From assembly GCA_012519515.1 (NCBI GenBank), contig JAAYQC010000164.1, forward strand, positions 1-38,872: a stretch of DNA of 38,872 nt, written 5' to 3'. Source of the DNA: Bacteroidales bacterium. GTDB taxonomy: Bacteria > Bacteroidota > Bacteroidia > Bacteroidales > VadinHA17. This document shows, piece by piece, positions 22,395 to 30,811 of this stretch (position 1 is the first letter of the stretch; each line of letters starts with the position of its first letter). The notes below the pieces were generated by a model. That model made no database searches and was not told where the DNA came from. It worked only from the letters and a program-made list of their open reading frames with translations. The translations under genes were made by a program, and so were the position numbers.

Positions 22395-24596
22395 ATGAAA
22401 AAGCTCTTTTATCTCTTGACTGTTTTTTCTATCTCATTGACCCTTAATGCCCAGGATATCGCCCGGTCTCCCATAGGAGGCCAGCAGCCAAAGTCCGATC
22501 CCGACAAAATCATTTCCATCGAAACGGCTAAATCAAGCCTGGTGCTTAAGGTTAGCGGCCGCGACGGACGGCTGTACCACTTGTATCTCGGCCCAAGGCT
22601 CAGCAGCACCGAGAGTTTCAACCAACGGGGGAACGAGAATCATCTGGCATATGCCACGTTCGGCACCGACAATCTCTTTGAACCGGCTATAAGGGTTCTT
22701 CATAACGACGGAAATCCCTCACTCGAACTTATCTATGTAAGCCATGAGACGGCCAATGCCGGCAACGATGCAACTCTTACCAGAATATTGCTCAGGGATC
22801 CACAGTACCCATTCGAAGTAACCCTTTTCTGCAAGGCTTTTACTGCCACGGATGTATTCGAACAATGGGCCGAGATCAGGCATACCGAGAAGAAGCCGGT
22901 TACCATTTATAATTATGCTTCCTCAATGCTGCATTTCGATGCCGAAAGGTACTGGCTTACGCAGTTCCACGGCGACTGGGCCGAGGAAATGAAAGCCAGG
23001 GAAAGCGAACTGACGGCAGGAATAAAGATACTCGACAGCAAACTTGGAAGCAGGGCACACATGTATCAGACTCCTGTCTTCCTGCTTTCACTTAATGAGA
23101 AAGCTGAAGAAAACAGCGGACAGGTACTCGCCGGTACTCTTGGCTGGTCGGGAAATTTCCGCTTCCTGTTCGAAGTGGATGAGAAAAACTCCCTCAGGGT
23201 GATATCAGGAATTAATCCTTTTGCATCGGAGTATTCTCTCCAGCCGGGCAAGGTTTTCAAGACACCTTCCATGATCTTTACCTTTTCAAACTCGGGAACC
23301 GGCCAGGCAAGCCGTAACCTTCACCGCTGGGCAATAAACCACGGTGTCCTCAACGGAACGGGATCACGTTACACTCTCCTGAACAACTGGGAAGCCACCG
23401 GCTTTAACTTTGATGAGAAGAAACTTACTTCAATCCTCGACGATACAAAAAAGATGGGTCTCGATGTATTCCTTCTCGACGACGGCTGGTTTGCAAATAA
23501 ATATCCAAGGAACCACGACAGGGCAGGACTTGGCGACTGGCAGGAGAATAAGGCGAAGCTTCCTGGCGGACTGGGTTATCTGGTAAAGGAAGCAGATGCC
23601 AGGGGAGTGAAATTCGGGATCTGGATAGAACCGGAAATGGTCAATCCCAGAAGCGAACTGTATGAAAACCATCCCGAATGGATCCTGAAACTCCCGAACC
23701 GTCCCGAGCATTATTTCAGGAATCAGCTTGTTCTCGATCTTACCAACCCGAAAGTACAGGAATTCGTTTACAATGTTGTCGACGGAATGCTCACTGCAAA
23801 TCCCGGGATTGCATTCATCAAATGGGACTGCAACAGGATGATGACCAACATGTATTCTACCTACCTGAAGGACAAGCAGTCGCATCTGTACATCGACTAT
23901 GTCAACAGCCTTTACGGAGTTCTGGAACGACTGCGCTCGAAATATCCCGATCTTCCCATAATGCTTTGCTCCGGTGGCGGCGGAAGGGTCGATTACGGAG
24001 CGCTGAAGTATTTTACCGAATTCTGGGCCAGCGACAATACCGATCCACTCGAAAGAATTTACATGCAGTGGGGTTATTCTTATTTCTTCCCTGCAATCTC
24101 GGTCTGCAACCACGTTACCTCCTGGGGAAAGCAGTCACTTAAATACAAAACCGACGTGGCCATGATGGGGAAAATGGGTTTTGACATCGAGGTTGACAAG
24201 CTTACCGAAAATGAACTCAAGTTCTGCCAGGATGCAATTGCAAACTATAACAGGATTAAGGATGTGATATACAAAGGCGACCTTTACCGCCTGATATCAC
24301 CCTACAAGGAAAACAGGGCAGCCCTGATGTATGTGAACCAGGAAAAAACAAAGGCTGTTCTTTTCAGCTACACCCTGAATACACGATACGGCGAAACAAT
24401 TAACCGCGTAAGGCTCCAGGGGCTTGATCCGGACAAGACTTACAATATCAGGGAGATCAATGTGCCGAATGAAGGCCGTTTCCGCGGAGGGAGTGAAAAC
24501 GGACGGAGCTACACAGGCGACTACCTGATGAATGTCGGACTAAACGCCGGTTCATCCACCCCGCTTACCAGCGTGGTGTACGAAATTACCGAGTGA
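22395..24596 (+). CDS. Alpha-galactosidase, glycoside hydrolase family 36
   Basis: The 733-residue enzyme begins with a signal peptide (about 1-20, ending LNAQ), so it acts in the periplasm or outside. It has the GH36 order: N-terminal beta-supersandwich (about 30-320), TIM barrel (about 330-640) and C-terminal beta domain. In the barrel I see LLNNWEATGFNFDE, FLLDDGWF, GIWIEPEMVNPRSEL, IKWDCNR with nucleophile Asp478, CSGGGGRVDYG, and WASDNTD with acid/base Asp547. It removes terminal alpha-1,6-galactose from oligosaccharides such as melibiose or galactomannan side chains, with retention. Length is normal for the family. It converges with the next gene (3 bases between stops). No SusC/SusD pair is in view, so this is not a full polysaccharide utilisation locus. 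Confidence 0.95.
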   Translation: MKKLFYLLTVFSISLTLNAQDIARSPIGGQQPKSDPDKIISIETAKSSLVLKVSGRDGRLYHLYLGPRLSSTESFNQRGNENHLAYATFGTDNLFEPAIRVLHNDGNPSLELIYVSHETANAGNDATLTRILLRDPQYPFEVTLFCKAFTATDVFEQWAEIRHTEKKPVTIYNYASSMLHFDAERYWLTQFHGDWAEEMKARESELTAGIKILDSKLGSRAHMYQTPVFLLSLNEKAEENSGQVLAGTLGWSGNFRFLFEVDEKNSLRVISGINPFASEYSLQPGKVFKTPSMIFTFSNSGTGQASRNLHRWAINHGVLNGTGSRYTLLNNWEATGFNFDEKKLTSILDDTKKMGLDVFLLDDGWFANKYPRNHDRAGLGDWQENKAKLPGGLGYLVKEADARGVKFGIWIEPEMVNPRSELYENHPEWILKLPNRPEHYFRNQLVLDLTNPKVQEFVYNVVDGMLTANPGIAFIKWDCNRMMTNMYSTYLKDKQSHLYIDYVNSLYGVLERLRSKYPDLPIMLCSGGGGRVDYGALKYFTEFWASDNTDPLERIYMQWGYSYFFPAISVCNHVTSWGKQSLKYKTDVAMMGKMGFDIEVDKLTENELKFCQDAIANYNRIKDVIYKGDLYRLISPYKENRAALMYVNQEKTKAVLFSYTLNTRYGETINRVRLQGLDPDKTYNIREINVPNEGRFRGGSENGRSYTGDYLMNVGLNAGSSTPLTSVVYEITE

Positions 24597-24599
24597 GGA

Positions 24600-25463
24600 T
24601 TAGTTCCCGTCCCAGCCGGCAATCCTTGCCCATAGCCACCAGGCTGCATAGGCTTTCTGATTGGCATTGAGGGGCTGGGTGTGTGCAGCAGTGCAATCGT
24701 ACCAGTCGACTCCGCGGGTATGAGCGTTCTGCCATTCCACGGCCCAGTTGCCGTCGAGAGTGCCGTTGCCGTCGGTATCGTAGTTGCATCCATCGTCGGC
24801 ATTCCTGTCCCCAAACCAGACCCCGTCGGGATTGTAGGATTCTATATCTGCAAAATCATACAGTATCTTGCCGTTACGCCTGCAAAACGATCTTATCTGC
24901 TCATTCCTGATATGAAGGTTTCCATTTAGGCCGCTGCCGTCGAGGTGCCCGGTCATATAAACGAAAGCAACACCCGGATAATCATTCTCAAGACCTTCCA
25001 TCAGACTGAGATAGGTGTTGATATTCGATTCGGTAGCATCTGAAACCTGACCGCACCACGACCAGATTATCACGTTTACATCCGGATTGGCGGCCAGGTA
25101 GGTCCTGGTCCTCTCGGCCCACGATGTCCGGTCAGGATTTCCAAGGTCGCCGCTCATTGCATAGTCGTGCAGATCGAGCGATCCCCCGGTCCCTCCGTTG
25201 TTCCACGAGAATGTAGGACCCTTGAATGAAACCAGGCCTGACATACCCTCGGTAAGCTGGCTTCCATGCGAAGTATGCCCATAGGCAATGTGAAGATTCG
25301 ATTTTGCCTCTTCAATCCACTCCGAAGGGATAGCAGCCAGCTTCGTGCATGAGTGGTCAATAATGAAACCATCGCCCGAAACGATTCCCGGTCCGTCTTC
25401 CTTGCTGCATGATGACAAAAGGAAAACCAGGGCTATTAAACAAGATATGTTAAGATATCTCAT
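24600..25463 (-). CDS. Uncharacterised secreted lipoprotein with calcium-loop motif
   Basis: I do not recognise a named family. The 287-residue protein has a lipobox at Cys19 (LLSSC), then a compact domain rich in Trp, His and Asn. Notable segments are IAYGHTSHGSQL (59-70), VIIWSWCGQV (131-140), VYMTGHLDGSG (168-178), LYDFADIESYNPDG (201-214) and HTQPLNANQKAYAAWWLWAR near the end. Residues 229-237 (DTDGNGTLD) fit a DxDxNGxxD calcium-binding loop. The core strands and conserved Ser, Asp and His could suit an SGNH-like hydrolase, but no GDS motif is visible. It converges on the alpha-galactosidase with 3 bases between stops. Confidence 0.7.
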   Translation of the reverse strand: MRYLNISCLIALVFLLSSCSKEDGPGIVSGDGFIIDHSCTKLAAIPSEWIEEAKSNLHIAYGHTSHGSQLTEGMSGLVSFKGPTFSWNNGGTGGSLDLHDYAMSGDLGNPDRTSWAERTRTYLAANPDVNVIIWSWCGQVSDATESNINTYLSLMEGLENDYPGVAFVYMTGHLDGSGLNGNLHIRNEQIRSFCRRNGKILYDFADIESYNPDGVWFGDRNADDGCNYDTDGNGTLDGNWAVEWQNAHTRGVDWYDCTAAHTQPLNANQKAYAAWWLWARIAGWDGN

Positions 25464-25717
25464 AAAAGTGATTTGTGAATATTGAAATTCCTGCTCTGAC
25501 TTTTTACATAAGCCATATCACCAATAAAACGTATGAAAGGCCGGATTGTTGCAAAAATATTATTCCGGCTTTTCAAAGATACACGGCTGCAAGCCTTTAG
25601 GGATGGGCAATCTCAATACCAAATACATTATTGTTTTTATTATAAAAGCGGCATTTTGTCCCGAAGAATTACTATTTTTCGAACCATCATAATCTGTCTT
25701 AAGTAAACCAGCGAGAA

Positions 25718-26821
25718 ATGAAAAATGGAATAAAACTGTTTGTACTCCTTATCGCCGGAGCAACTGTTGTATCGTGTTCCCCTTCAAGGATGGGGGCTTC
25801 CCAGACCGATAACGAAGTCAGAAATGTTATCCTGATGATCGGCGACGGGATGGGCCTGCCTCATGTTAATGCAGCAATGACAGTGGCCGGTGTCCCCCTT
25901 AATATTCAAAGGGCTGAAGTAACCGGACTGCAGACCAGCCACTCGGCAGATAACTATGTTACTGATTCAGCCGCGGCGGGAACAGCACTGTCGACAGGTA
26001 AAAAAACAAATAACGGAATGATCGGCGTGGATCCCCATGAAAACAGGCTAAAAACCATACTGGAAATTGCAGAGGAAAACTGCCTTGCAACCGGACTTGT
26101 TGCCACTGCTTCAATTACTCACGCAACTCCGGCAGCATTTATCGCACACCAGGCTTCAAGAAGCAGTTATGAAGACATTGCCAGAGATTTTCTCAGGACT
26201 GATATTGATGTGTTTATCGGCGGAGGTTACGATCATTTTGCAAAAAGGGCTGACGGACTCAACCTTATCGACAGCCTGACTGCTAAAGGTTATGAGGTAA
26301 TAACCTCGGCCGAAGCACTTAAGAATTCTGTTTTTCCTATGAAACTGGCTGCTCTGCTGTACCCTGATCAGCCACCCTACAGGCTTCAGGGCAGAGGTGA
26401 CATGCTCTATGAGGCAACCAGAAAAGCTATCGATATTCTGAACCGGAACCGCAAAGGCTTCTTCCTTATGATTGAAGGATCACAGATCGACTGGGCAGCC
26501 CATGCAAACGATGCTGAAATCACAATCGATGAGACTCTCGATTTTGACAGGGCTGTCGGAGCCGCTATTGATTTTGCCAAAGCTGACGGCAATACCCTGG
26601 TAGTTATTACGGCCGATCATGAAACCGGCGGTGTCACTATACTGGGAGGCGACATCAAATCAAAACAGGTACAGCTCAATTTCTCAACAACAAGCCATTC
26701 AGCCGTTATGATTCCGGTTTATGCATACGGCCCCGGCGCTGAGAACTTTACCGGCATCTATGACAATACCGATGTGCCCAAAAAGATACTGAAGGCCTTC
26801 AGCTTCGACGGAAAGAAATGA
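25718..26821 (+). CDS. Alkaline phosphatase (PhoA superfamily) lipoprotein
   Basis: The 367-residue protein has a lipoprotein signal with Cys20 (ATVVSC). The alkaline-phosphatase core shows VILMIGDGMGLPH (first metal Asp43), VTDSAAAGTALSTG with nucleophile Ser84, SITHATPAAF, IEGSQIDWAAHAND (metal ligands), ETLDFDRAV and ITADHETGG (metal ligands). It hydrolyses phosphate monoesters in the periplasm using two Zn and one Mg. It is shorter than E. coli PhoA (about 470) and fits compact Bacteroidota forms. An imperfect -7 element (TATTTTTC, 25673-25680) lies 37 bases upstream. The lipid anchor suggests membrane attachment rather than free secretion. Confidence 0.93.
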   Translation: MKNGIKLFVLLIAGATVVSCSPSRMGASQTDNEVRNVILMIGDGMGLPHVNAAMTVAGVPLNIQRAEVTGLQTSHSADNYVTDSAAAGTALSTGKKTNNGMIGVDPHENRLKTILEIAEENCLATGLVATASITHATPAAFIAHQASRSSYEDIARDFLRTDIDVFIGGGYDHFAKRADGLNLIDSLTAKGYEVITSAEALKNSVFPMKLAALLYPDQPPYRLQGRGDMLYEATRKAIDILNRNRKGFFLMIEGSQIDWAAHANDAEITIDETLDFDRAVGAAIDFAKADGNTLVVITADHETGGVTILGGDIKSKQVQLNFSTTSHSAVMIPVYAYGPGAENFTGIYDNTDVPKKILKAFSFDGKK

Positions 26822-26861
26822 TCTGTAAGCGAAGTGACCAGACATTGCCTTAAGCTGTCAT

Positions 26862-26896
26862 TTTGTATCATTCATTCCCAATTTTATTTAACTTTG
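26862..26896 (+). promoter_or_regulatory. Candidate promoter for the dCMP deaminase / S41 protease unit
   Basis: TTTG at 26862-26865 and TAACTTTG at 26889-26896 (exact TAnnTTTG) are 23 bases apart, the same spacing as the OmpA-lipoprotein promoter. Transcription would start near 26903. This makes the in-frame ATG at 26863 unusable as a start for the deaminase. Confidence 0.5.
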
Positions 26897-26913
26897 GCAA
26901 TTCGGGAAATAAT

Positions 26914-27387
26914 GTGAATCAAGTGACAGACAGTCTCAAACCCTACGGGGACAAGCAAAAGATCTTCGACAAAAGATACCTGCAGATGGCCAGGATATGG
27001 GCTCAGAATTCCTACTGCAAACGCAGGCAGGTAGGAGCTCTTATCGTCAAGGACAAAATGATAATTTCGGACGGTTATAACGGCACTCCCGCGGGATTCG
27101 AAAACGTCTGCGAGGATGAAAATAATGTGACTAAACCGTATGTTCTTCATGCTGAAGCCAATGCTATAACAAAAGTTGCAAAGTCAAACAATTCCAGCGA
27201 GAATTCAACGTTGTATGTAACGACATCACCATGCATGGAGTGCGCAAAGTTGATCATTCAGTCGGGAATTGGACGGGTAGTTTACTGTAACAGGTATCGT
27301 GTTACCGATGGGCTCGACTTGCTGAAACGTGCAGGAATTGAGATTGTTTATATTGATCCTGATAACGATATCTATGAAGTACAATAA
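26914..27387 (+). CDS. dCMP / ComE-type deoxycytidylate deaminase
   Basis: With GTG 26914 the protein has 157 residues. A second GTG at 26923 is also possible, and ATG 26863 falls inside the promoter. The zinc-dependent cytidine-deaminase motifs are HAEANA (Zn His and catalytic Glu) and SPCMECAKL (two Zn Cys). The flanking CKRRQVGALIVKDKMIISDG and NGTPAGFENVCEDE segments mark the dCMP-deaminase group. It converts dCMP to dUMP, supplying thymidylate synthesis in the cytoplasm. The 3' end overlaps the S41 protease gene by 14 bases, so both are in one transcript. Confidence 0.92.
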   Translation: MNQVTDSLKPYGDKQKIFDKRYLQMARIWAQNSYCKRRQVGALIVKDKMIISDGYNGTPAGFENVCEDENNVTKPYVLHAEANAITKVAKSNNSSENSTLYVTTSPCMECAKLIIQSGIGRVVYCNRYRVTDGLDLLKRAGIEIVYIDPDNDIYEVQ

Positions 27388-28975
27388 TACCAGGAGAGAC
27401 ATCATTCTGCCATTGGTTGCTGCATTTGCCCTTGCAGCCGGAATCGTGATCGGCATTTACCTGCCGGGCAGAAACAGTGTCCCCCAGCAAACCGGTTTCA
27501 GAGTAAAAAGCGACAAGATAAACAGCATCCTTAACATTATTGAAGCGGACTACGTTGACACAGTTAACCGCGCCGAACTGGTGGAAGCCGCTATACCGGC
27601 AATACTGAAGAAACTTGATCCGCATTCGGTTTATATCCCGGCTAAAGACCTCCAGCGAGCCAACGAACCGCTACAGGGCAACTTCGACGGCATAGGCATA
27701 TCATTCAACATGCTCACGGATACAATACTGGTAATAAGCACTATTCCTGGAGGACCCTCCGAAAAGGTGGGACTGATGGCCGGTGACAAGATTATATATG
27801 TAAATGACTCCCTGGTGGCCGGAAGAAAGCTGAGCGACGAGAAAGTAATGGGCATGCTCAAGGGACCAAGAGGCACCGTGGTCAGTATCAAGCTTATGCG
27901 AAAAGGATACAGCGATCTTATCCCCTTTGACATTACGCGCGACAAGATACCGATTGCCAGTGTAGACGTGAGCTATATGATCAATGACAAAACCGGATAC
28001 ATAAAGATCAACAACTTCGCGATGACTACCTATGAGGAATTCCTTAAAAGCATCAGAGAACTGAAGTCGGTGGGAATGCAAAAACTCATACTTGATCTAA
28101 GAGAAAACTCCGGTGGCGTTATGGAGGCAGCTACCAGAATAGCGGACGAATTCCTCAAGGAAGGAGAAATGATTGTTTATACCCTTGGCAGGTCGCAACC
28201 CAAAAATGAGACAAGGGCAAAGGGTAACGGGGAATTTGAATCAGGCGACCTGGTTCTCCTTATAGACGAATGGAGCGCATCTGCAAGCGAAATCCTGGCA
28301 GGAGCAATACAGGATAACGACAGGGGTACCATAATCGGAAGACGCTCCTTCGGCAAGGGACTCGTCCAGGAACCTGTTCCCTTTAACGACGGATCGGGAA
28401 TGAGACTTACGGTAGCAAGATATTATACTCCTACCGGAAGGTCGATACAGAAACCTTACAATAATGGCTTCGATGAATACTTCGACGACCTCAATTCACG
28501 GTTCGAGAGGGGTGAATTCACGGCGTCGGACAGCATCCAGTTTGCCGACTCGCTGAAATTCACTACAAAGGGGGGAAAGACCGTCTATGGAGGCGGAGGA
28601 ATAATGCCCGACATATTTGTTCCGGTCGACACCACGGGCCGTTCTGCATATTTCATCGCGGTAAGACCCCTGATATACAGATATGCCCTCAACTATACCG
28701 AAAAGAACAGGGAGACACTTAATAAATTCACCGAACCGGGGGAAATGGAGAAATATCTCGACCGGCAAGGCCTTCTCAATAACTTCATCAGCTTCGCCGA
28801 AAAGAACGGTGTTAAGAGGGACACGGAAGGAATTAAGCTCTCCGGTCAGGTGATTTCAATTCAACTGAAAGCCTATATTGCCCGCAACATACTCGACAAC
28901 AAGGGATTCTATCCTATCTGGAAAGAGCTCGACACTACCTTGAAGTTCGCGGTGGATTACCTGGAAAAAGATTAA
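27374..28975 (+). CDS. S41-family C-terminal processing peptidase (CtpA/Prc type)
   Basis: I start at ATG 27374 (MKYNNTRRDIILPL), giving 533 residues; the upstream in-frame ATG at 27329 lies deep inside the deaminase gene. An N-terminal TM/signal anchor (about 10-30) leads to a periplasmic body. The PDZ domain spans about 95-175 (GIGISFNML, GGPSEKVGLMAGDKI). The S41 protease core holds LILDLRENSGG and SASASEILAG with catalytic Ser303, and FGKGLVQ with Lys328, the canonical 25-residue Ser-Lys spacing. These proteases trim C-termini of envelope proteins. It overlaps the deaminase gene by 14 bases, an arrangement that suggests translational coupling. Confidence 0.93.
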   Translation: MKYNNTRRDIILPLVAAFALAAGIVIGIYLPGRNSVPQQTGFRVKSDKINSILNIIEADYVDTVNRAELVEAAIPAILKKLDPHSVYIPAKDLQRANEPLQGNFDGIGISFNMLTDTILVISTIPGGPSEKVGLMAGDKIIYVNDSLVAGRKLSDEKVMGMLKGPRGTVVSIKLMRKGYSDLIPFDITRDKIPIASVDVSYMINDKTGYIKINNFAMTTYEEFLKSIRELKSVGMQKLILDLRENSGGVMEAATRIADEFLKEGEMIVYTLGRSQPKNETRAKGNGEFESGDLVLLIDEWSASASEILAGAIQDNDRGTIIGRRSFGKGLVQEPVPFNDGSGMRLTVARYYTPTGRSIQKPYNNGFDEYFDDLNSRFERGEFTASDSIQFADSLKFTTKGGKTVYGGGGIMPDIFVPVDTTGRSAYFIAVRPLIYRYALNYTEKNRETLNKFTEPGEMEKYLDRQGLLNNFISFAEKNGVKRDTEGIKLSGQVISIQLKAYIARNILDNKGFYPIWKELDTTLKFAVDYLEKD

Positions 28976-29000
28976 CCGCAAAAAGCCTGTTGCTCTTTTG

Positions 29001-29015
29001 CCCCCTTTTAGGGGG
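29001..29015. terminator. CCCCC-TTTTA-GGGGG hairpin after the S41 gene
   Basis: A perfect 5-bp GC stem with a 5-base loop, 26 bases beyond the S41 stop. No T-run follows, and it abuts the palindrome/G-quadruplex element, so it may be part of that element and not a true terminator. Confidence 0.35.
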
Positions 29016-29072
29016 ATCCCGATAACTCCCGATAGCTATCGGGACGGGAGGGAAAGGGGGTATGTGAATGCA
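29016..29072 (-). repeat. Palindrome + G-quadruplex intergenic element, copy 2
   Basis: On the minus strand this copy starts TGCATTCACATACCCCC and carries one GTCCC unit. It contains the same perfect palindrome TCCCGATAGCTATCGGGA (29027-29044) and ends GTTATCGGGAT. The plus strand 29041-29060 reads GGGACGGGAGGGAAAGGGGG, a canonical four-tract G-quadruplex motif. It lies between the ends of the convergent S41 and alpha/beta-hydrolase genes. Confidence 0.75.
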
Positions 29073-29111
29073 AGGGATAACAGATAATAGGGTAAAGGGG
29101 GTATGTTAATG
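29053..29111 (+). repeat. 18-bp direct repeat (AAAGGGGGTATGTKAATG) at the element's edge
   Basis: AAAGGGGGTATGTGAATG (29053-29070) recurs as AAAGGGGGTATGTTAATG (29094-29111) with one mismatch. The first copy is the outer end of the palindrome/G-quadruplex element, so the second is probably the edge of a truncated neighbour copy. Confidence 0.6.
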
Positions 29112-29150
29112 TTGGGGGTCGAGGGTTATCTGCTTTCAAGCATCTCCGGA

Positions 29151-29948
29151 TTATATCCCACTGACAAAATCCGATACCAGCTTTACCGAAAGATCCTGCT
29201 CCTCGATGAATCCCATATGCCCCGAATTCTCAAGTATCTCCAGCCTGGCATTTGCAGGCAGACTGACCTTCGGGATAATGTCATCGCAAGAAATGTAATT
29301 ATCATGCCTGCCAAGAATCCACAGGCAGGGAACCCTCCCCTGCTCCATCACCTTAAGCCTCGAAGGTCTGTTCATCATCCCGTTGAGAACCGAAATGATT
29401 CCCTCATCGCTTATTGTGGCGGCAATTTCCTCCGACCGCCGGAGATCGTCTCCGAACTTTTCGAGATTAACGGTGGCATACATCCGGGATATGTTGCCGG
29501 GGTATAACAGATGTTTTTTTGCTGCTCTCACAACCTTTATCTCCCTTTTCCTGTTTGCAACGACTCCCGGCCTATCGGCAAAAGGATGGGAATGAAAAAG
29601 GCAATAAGCCGAAAGCATGTCCGGATAGAGTTCAAGAAAAGCAAGAGCTACATAGCCTCCCAATGAATGACCTGTGATGAATGCCTTCGGCAGATTCAGG
29701 TTCTCCATAAGACAAGCAATAGCCCCGGCCATGAATTCCATGCTGTGATTCACGCTGTAAACCTCCGAAAGACCATGCCCCGGAAGATCAACACAGATTA
29801 CACGGAACTTCCCGGAAAGCTTATCTGCAAAACCGGCCCATATCTCAGATGTCTCGAGATAGCCGTGAAGAAGAATAACGACCTCTCCCTCTCCATTATC
29901 ACTGTAGTAAATCTTGCCTTCGTTGTAATTGATGTACTTCTTCATCAT
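29151..29948 (-). CDS. Alpha/beta-fold hydrolase
   Basis: The 265-residue soluble protein has the alpha/beta hydrolase order: oxyanion segment LLHGYLET (HG at 28-29), DLPGHGLSE, nucleophile elbow GHSLGG with Ser95, the acidic residue in WILGRHDNYIS, and the catalytic His in ENSGHMGFIEE. No signal peptide is visible, so it is cytoplasmic. Substrate cannot be told; esterase, lactonase or haloperoxidase-like activity are all possible. It begins with tandem ATG codons preceded by a 19-base leader/start sequence identical to that of the gene at 1-463. A heptamer array lies about 30 bases upstream of its start. Confidence 0.88.
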   Translation of the reverse strand: MMKKYINYNEGKIYYSDNGEGEVVILLHGYLETSEIWAGFADKLSGKFRVICVDLPGHGLSEVYSVNHSMEFMAGAIACLMENLNLPKAFITGHSLGGYVALAFLELYPDMLSAYCLFHSHPFADRPGVVANRKREIKVVRAAKKHLLYPGNISRMYATVNLEKFGDDLRRSEEIAATISDEGIISVLNGMMNRPSRLKVMEQGRVPCLWILGRHDNYISCDDIIPKVSLPANARLEILENSGHMGFIEEQDLSVKLVSDFVSGI

Positions 29949-29971
29949 AATATAATTTTAATTCTAAAAAC

Positions 29972-30045
29972 GCCGCGTAGGGCACAGGGCGCAGGGCACA
30001 GAGTGCAGGGCGCAGGGCACAGGGCGCGGGGCAAAATGCCGCGTA
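29972..30045 (+). repeat. Heptamer tandem array (GGGCRCA), copy 2, between 8-bp direct repeats
   Basis: From 29980 to 30032 the sequence divides into sevens: GGGCACA, GGGCGCA, GGGCACA, GAGTGCA, GGGCGCA, GGGCACA, GGGCGCG, GGGC. The octamer GCCGCGTA flanks the array on both sides (29972-29979 and 30038-30045). It is intergenic, between the divergent alpha/beta hydrolase and sdhC genes. Confidence 0.7.
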
Positions 30046-30088
30046 CCGTTCTTCCCCGAAAGATACTTAATCTCAGTGATTGATAATA

Positions 30089-30118
30089 TTGTTAATTTTT
30101 ATTAATTTTATAATATTG
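30089..30118 (+). promoter_or_regulatory. Candidate promoter for sdhCAB
   Basis: TTG at 30089-30091, a 19-base spacer, then TAATATTG at 30111-30118, one mismatch from TAnnTTTG. Transcription would begin near 30125 and leave a leader of about 28 bases before the sdhC ATG. The surroundings are very AT-rich. Confidence 0.4.
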
Positions 30119-30152
30119 TTCCGGTCGGAAATTCCACAAAAACTCAGGGTTT

Positions 30153-30797
30153 ATGGATAAACTACTTTTCTCCTCCGTTTCCAAAAAATTTGTGATGGCA
30201 CTGGCGGGTCTGTTCCTGATCCTGTTTCTGCCTGTACATCTTTTCATCAACTTCATGCTTCTGAAAAGCGATCCGCAGCCTTTCAATGAAGCCGCACGTT
30301 TCATGGTAAGCTTTCCCCTGATCAGAATAATTGAAATCGTACTGATCGCTGCCATCATTATCCACATCTGCTACGGCATTTACATCCAGATTCAAAACTG
30401 GATGGCCCGGCCGACACGGTATGCGGTAAGCATAAAGACAAAAACATCCTTCTTCTCAAAATTCATGATCTGGACCGGAGCCGCGGTGTTTACCTTCCTT
30501 ATCATTCATTTCTTCAATTTCTACTTTATACGGCTGGGTCTGGCAGAGGGAAATCCTGATGACTTCTATTCGGTGGCTCACAGGCTTTTCAAAATACCGG
30601 CCTACAACTATATCTATCTTGTATGTTTCATACTTCTCGGACTGCACCTGTATCATGCCATCATTTCGGCATTTCAGACTCTCGGACTCAACCACAGGTT
30701 CTGGACCCCCGTAGTTAAGGCATTTGCCTTGATATACGCCATTGTCATCCCTGCCGGTTTTGCTGTTATTTCAATAACAATATGGTTGTTCAGATAG
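30153..30797 (+). CDS. sdhC: Succinate dehydrogenase/fumarate reductase cytochrome b subunit
   Basis: The 214-residue protein has five predicted TM helices (about 12-34, 55-80, 103-126, 150-172, 185-212). Histidines within or near them (His29, His71, His119, His165, His168) could ligate two b hemes, as in the single-anchor class of Bacteroides and Wolinella. It anchors the flavoprotein and iron-sulfur subunits and moves electrons to or from the quinone pool. A separate SdhD is not needed in this class and none is present. It is the first gene of sdhCAB, with the sdhA start 14 bases after its stop. Confidence 0.93.
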   Translation: MDKLLFSSVSKKFVMALAGLFLILFLPVHLFINFMLLKSDPQPFNEAARFMVSFPLIRIIEIVLIAAIIIHICYGIYIQIQNWMARPTRYAVSIKTKTSFFSKFMIWTGAAVFTFLIIHFFNFYFIRLGLAEGNPDDFYSVAHRLFKIPAYNYIYLVCFILLGLHLYHAIISAFQTLGLNHRFWTPVVKAFALIYAIVIPAGFAVISITIWLFR

Positions 30798-30811
30798 AAA
30801 ATACCAGGAAC

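Noticed and set aside
23430-24113. Minus-strand frame of 227 codons inside the alpha-galactosidase
   Set aside because: Covers the catalytic barrel of GH36 in antisense; composition effect.
26863-26913. ATG 26863 as the dCMP deaminase start
   Set aside because: It lies within the candidate promoter and the added residues are not family-like; GTG 26914 or 26923 fits better.
29980-30032. Possible CRISPR-like array
   Set aside because: Units are seven bases with no spacers and no cas genes nearby; it is a simple tandem array.
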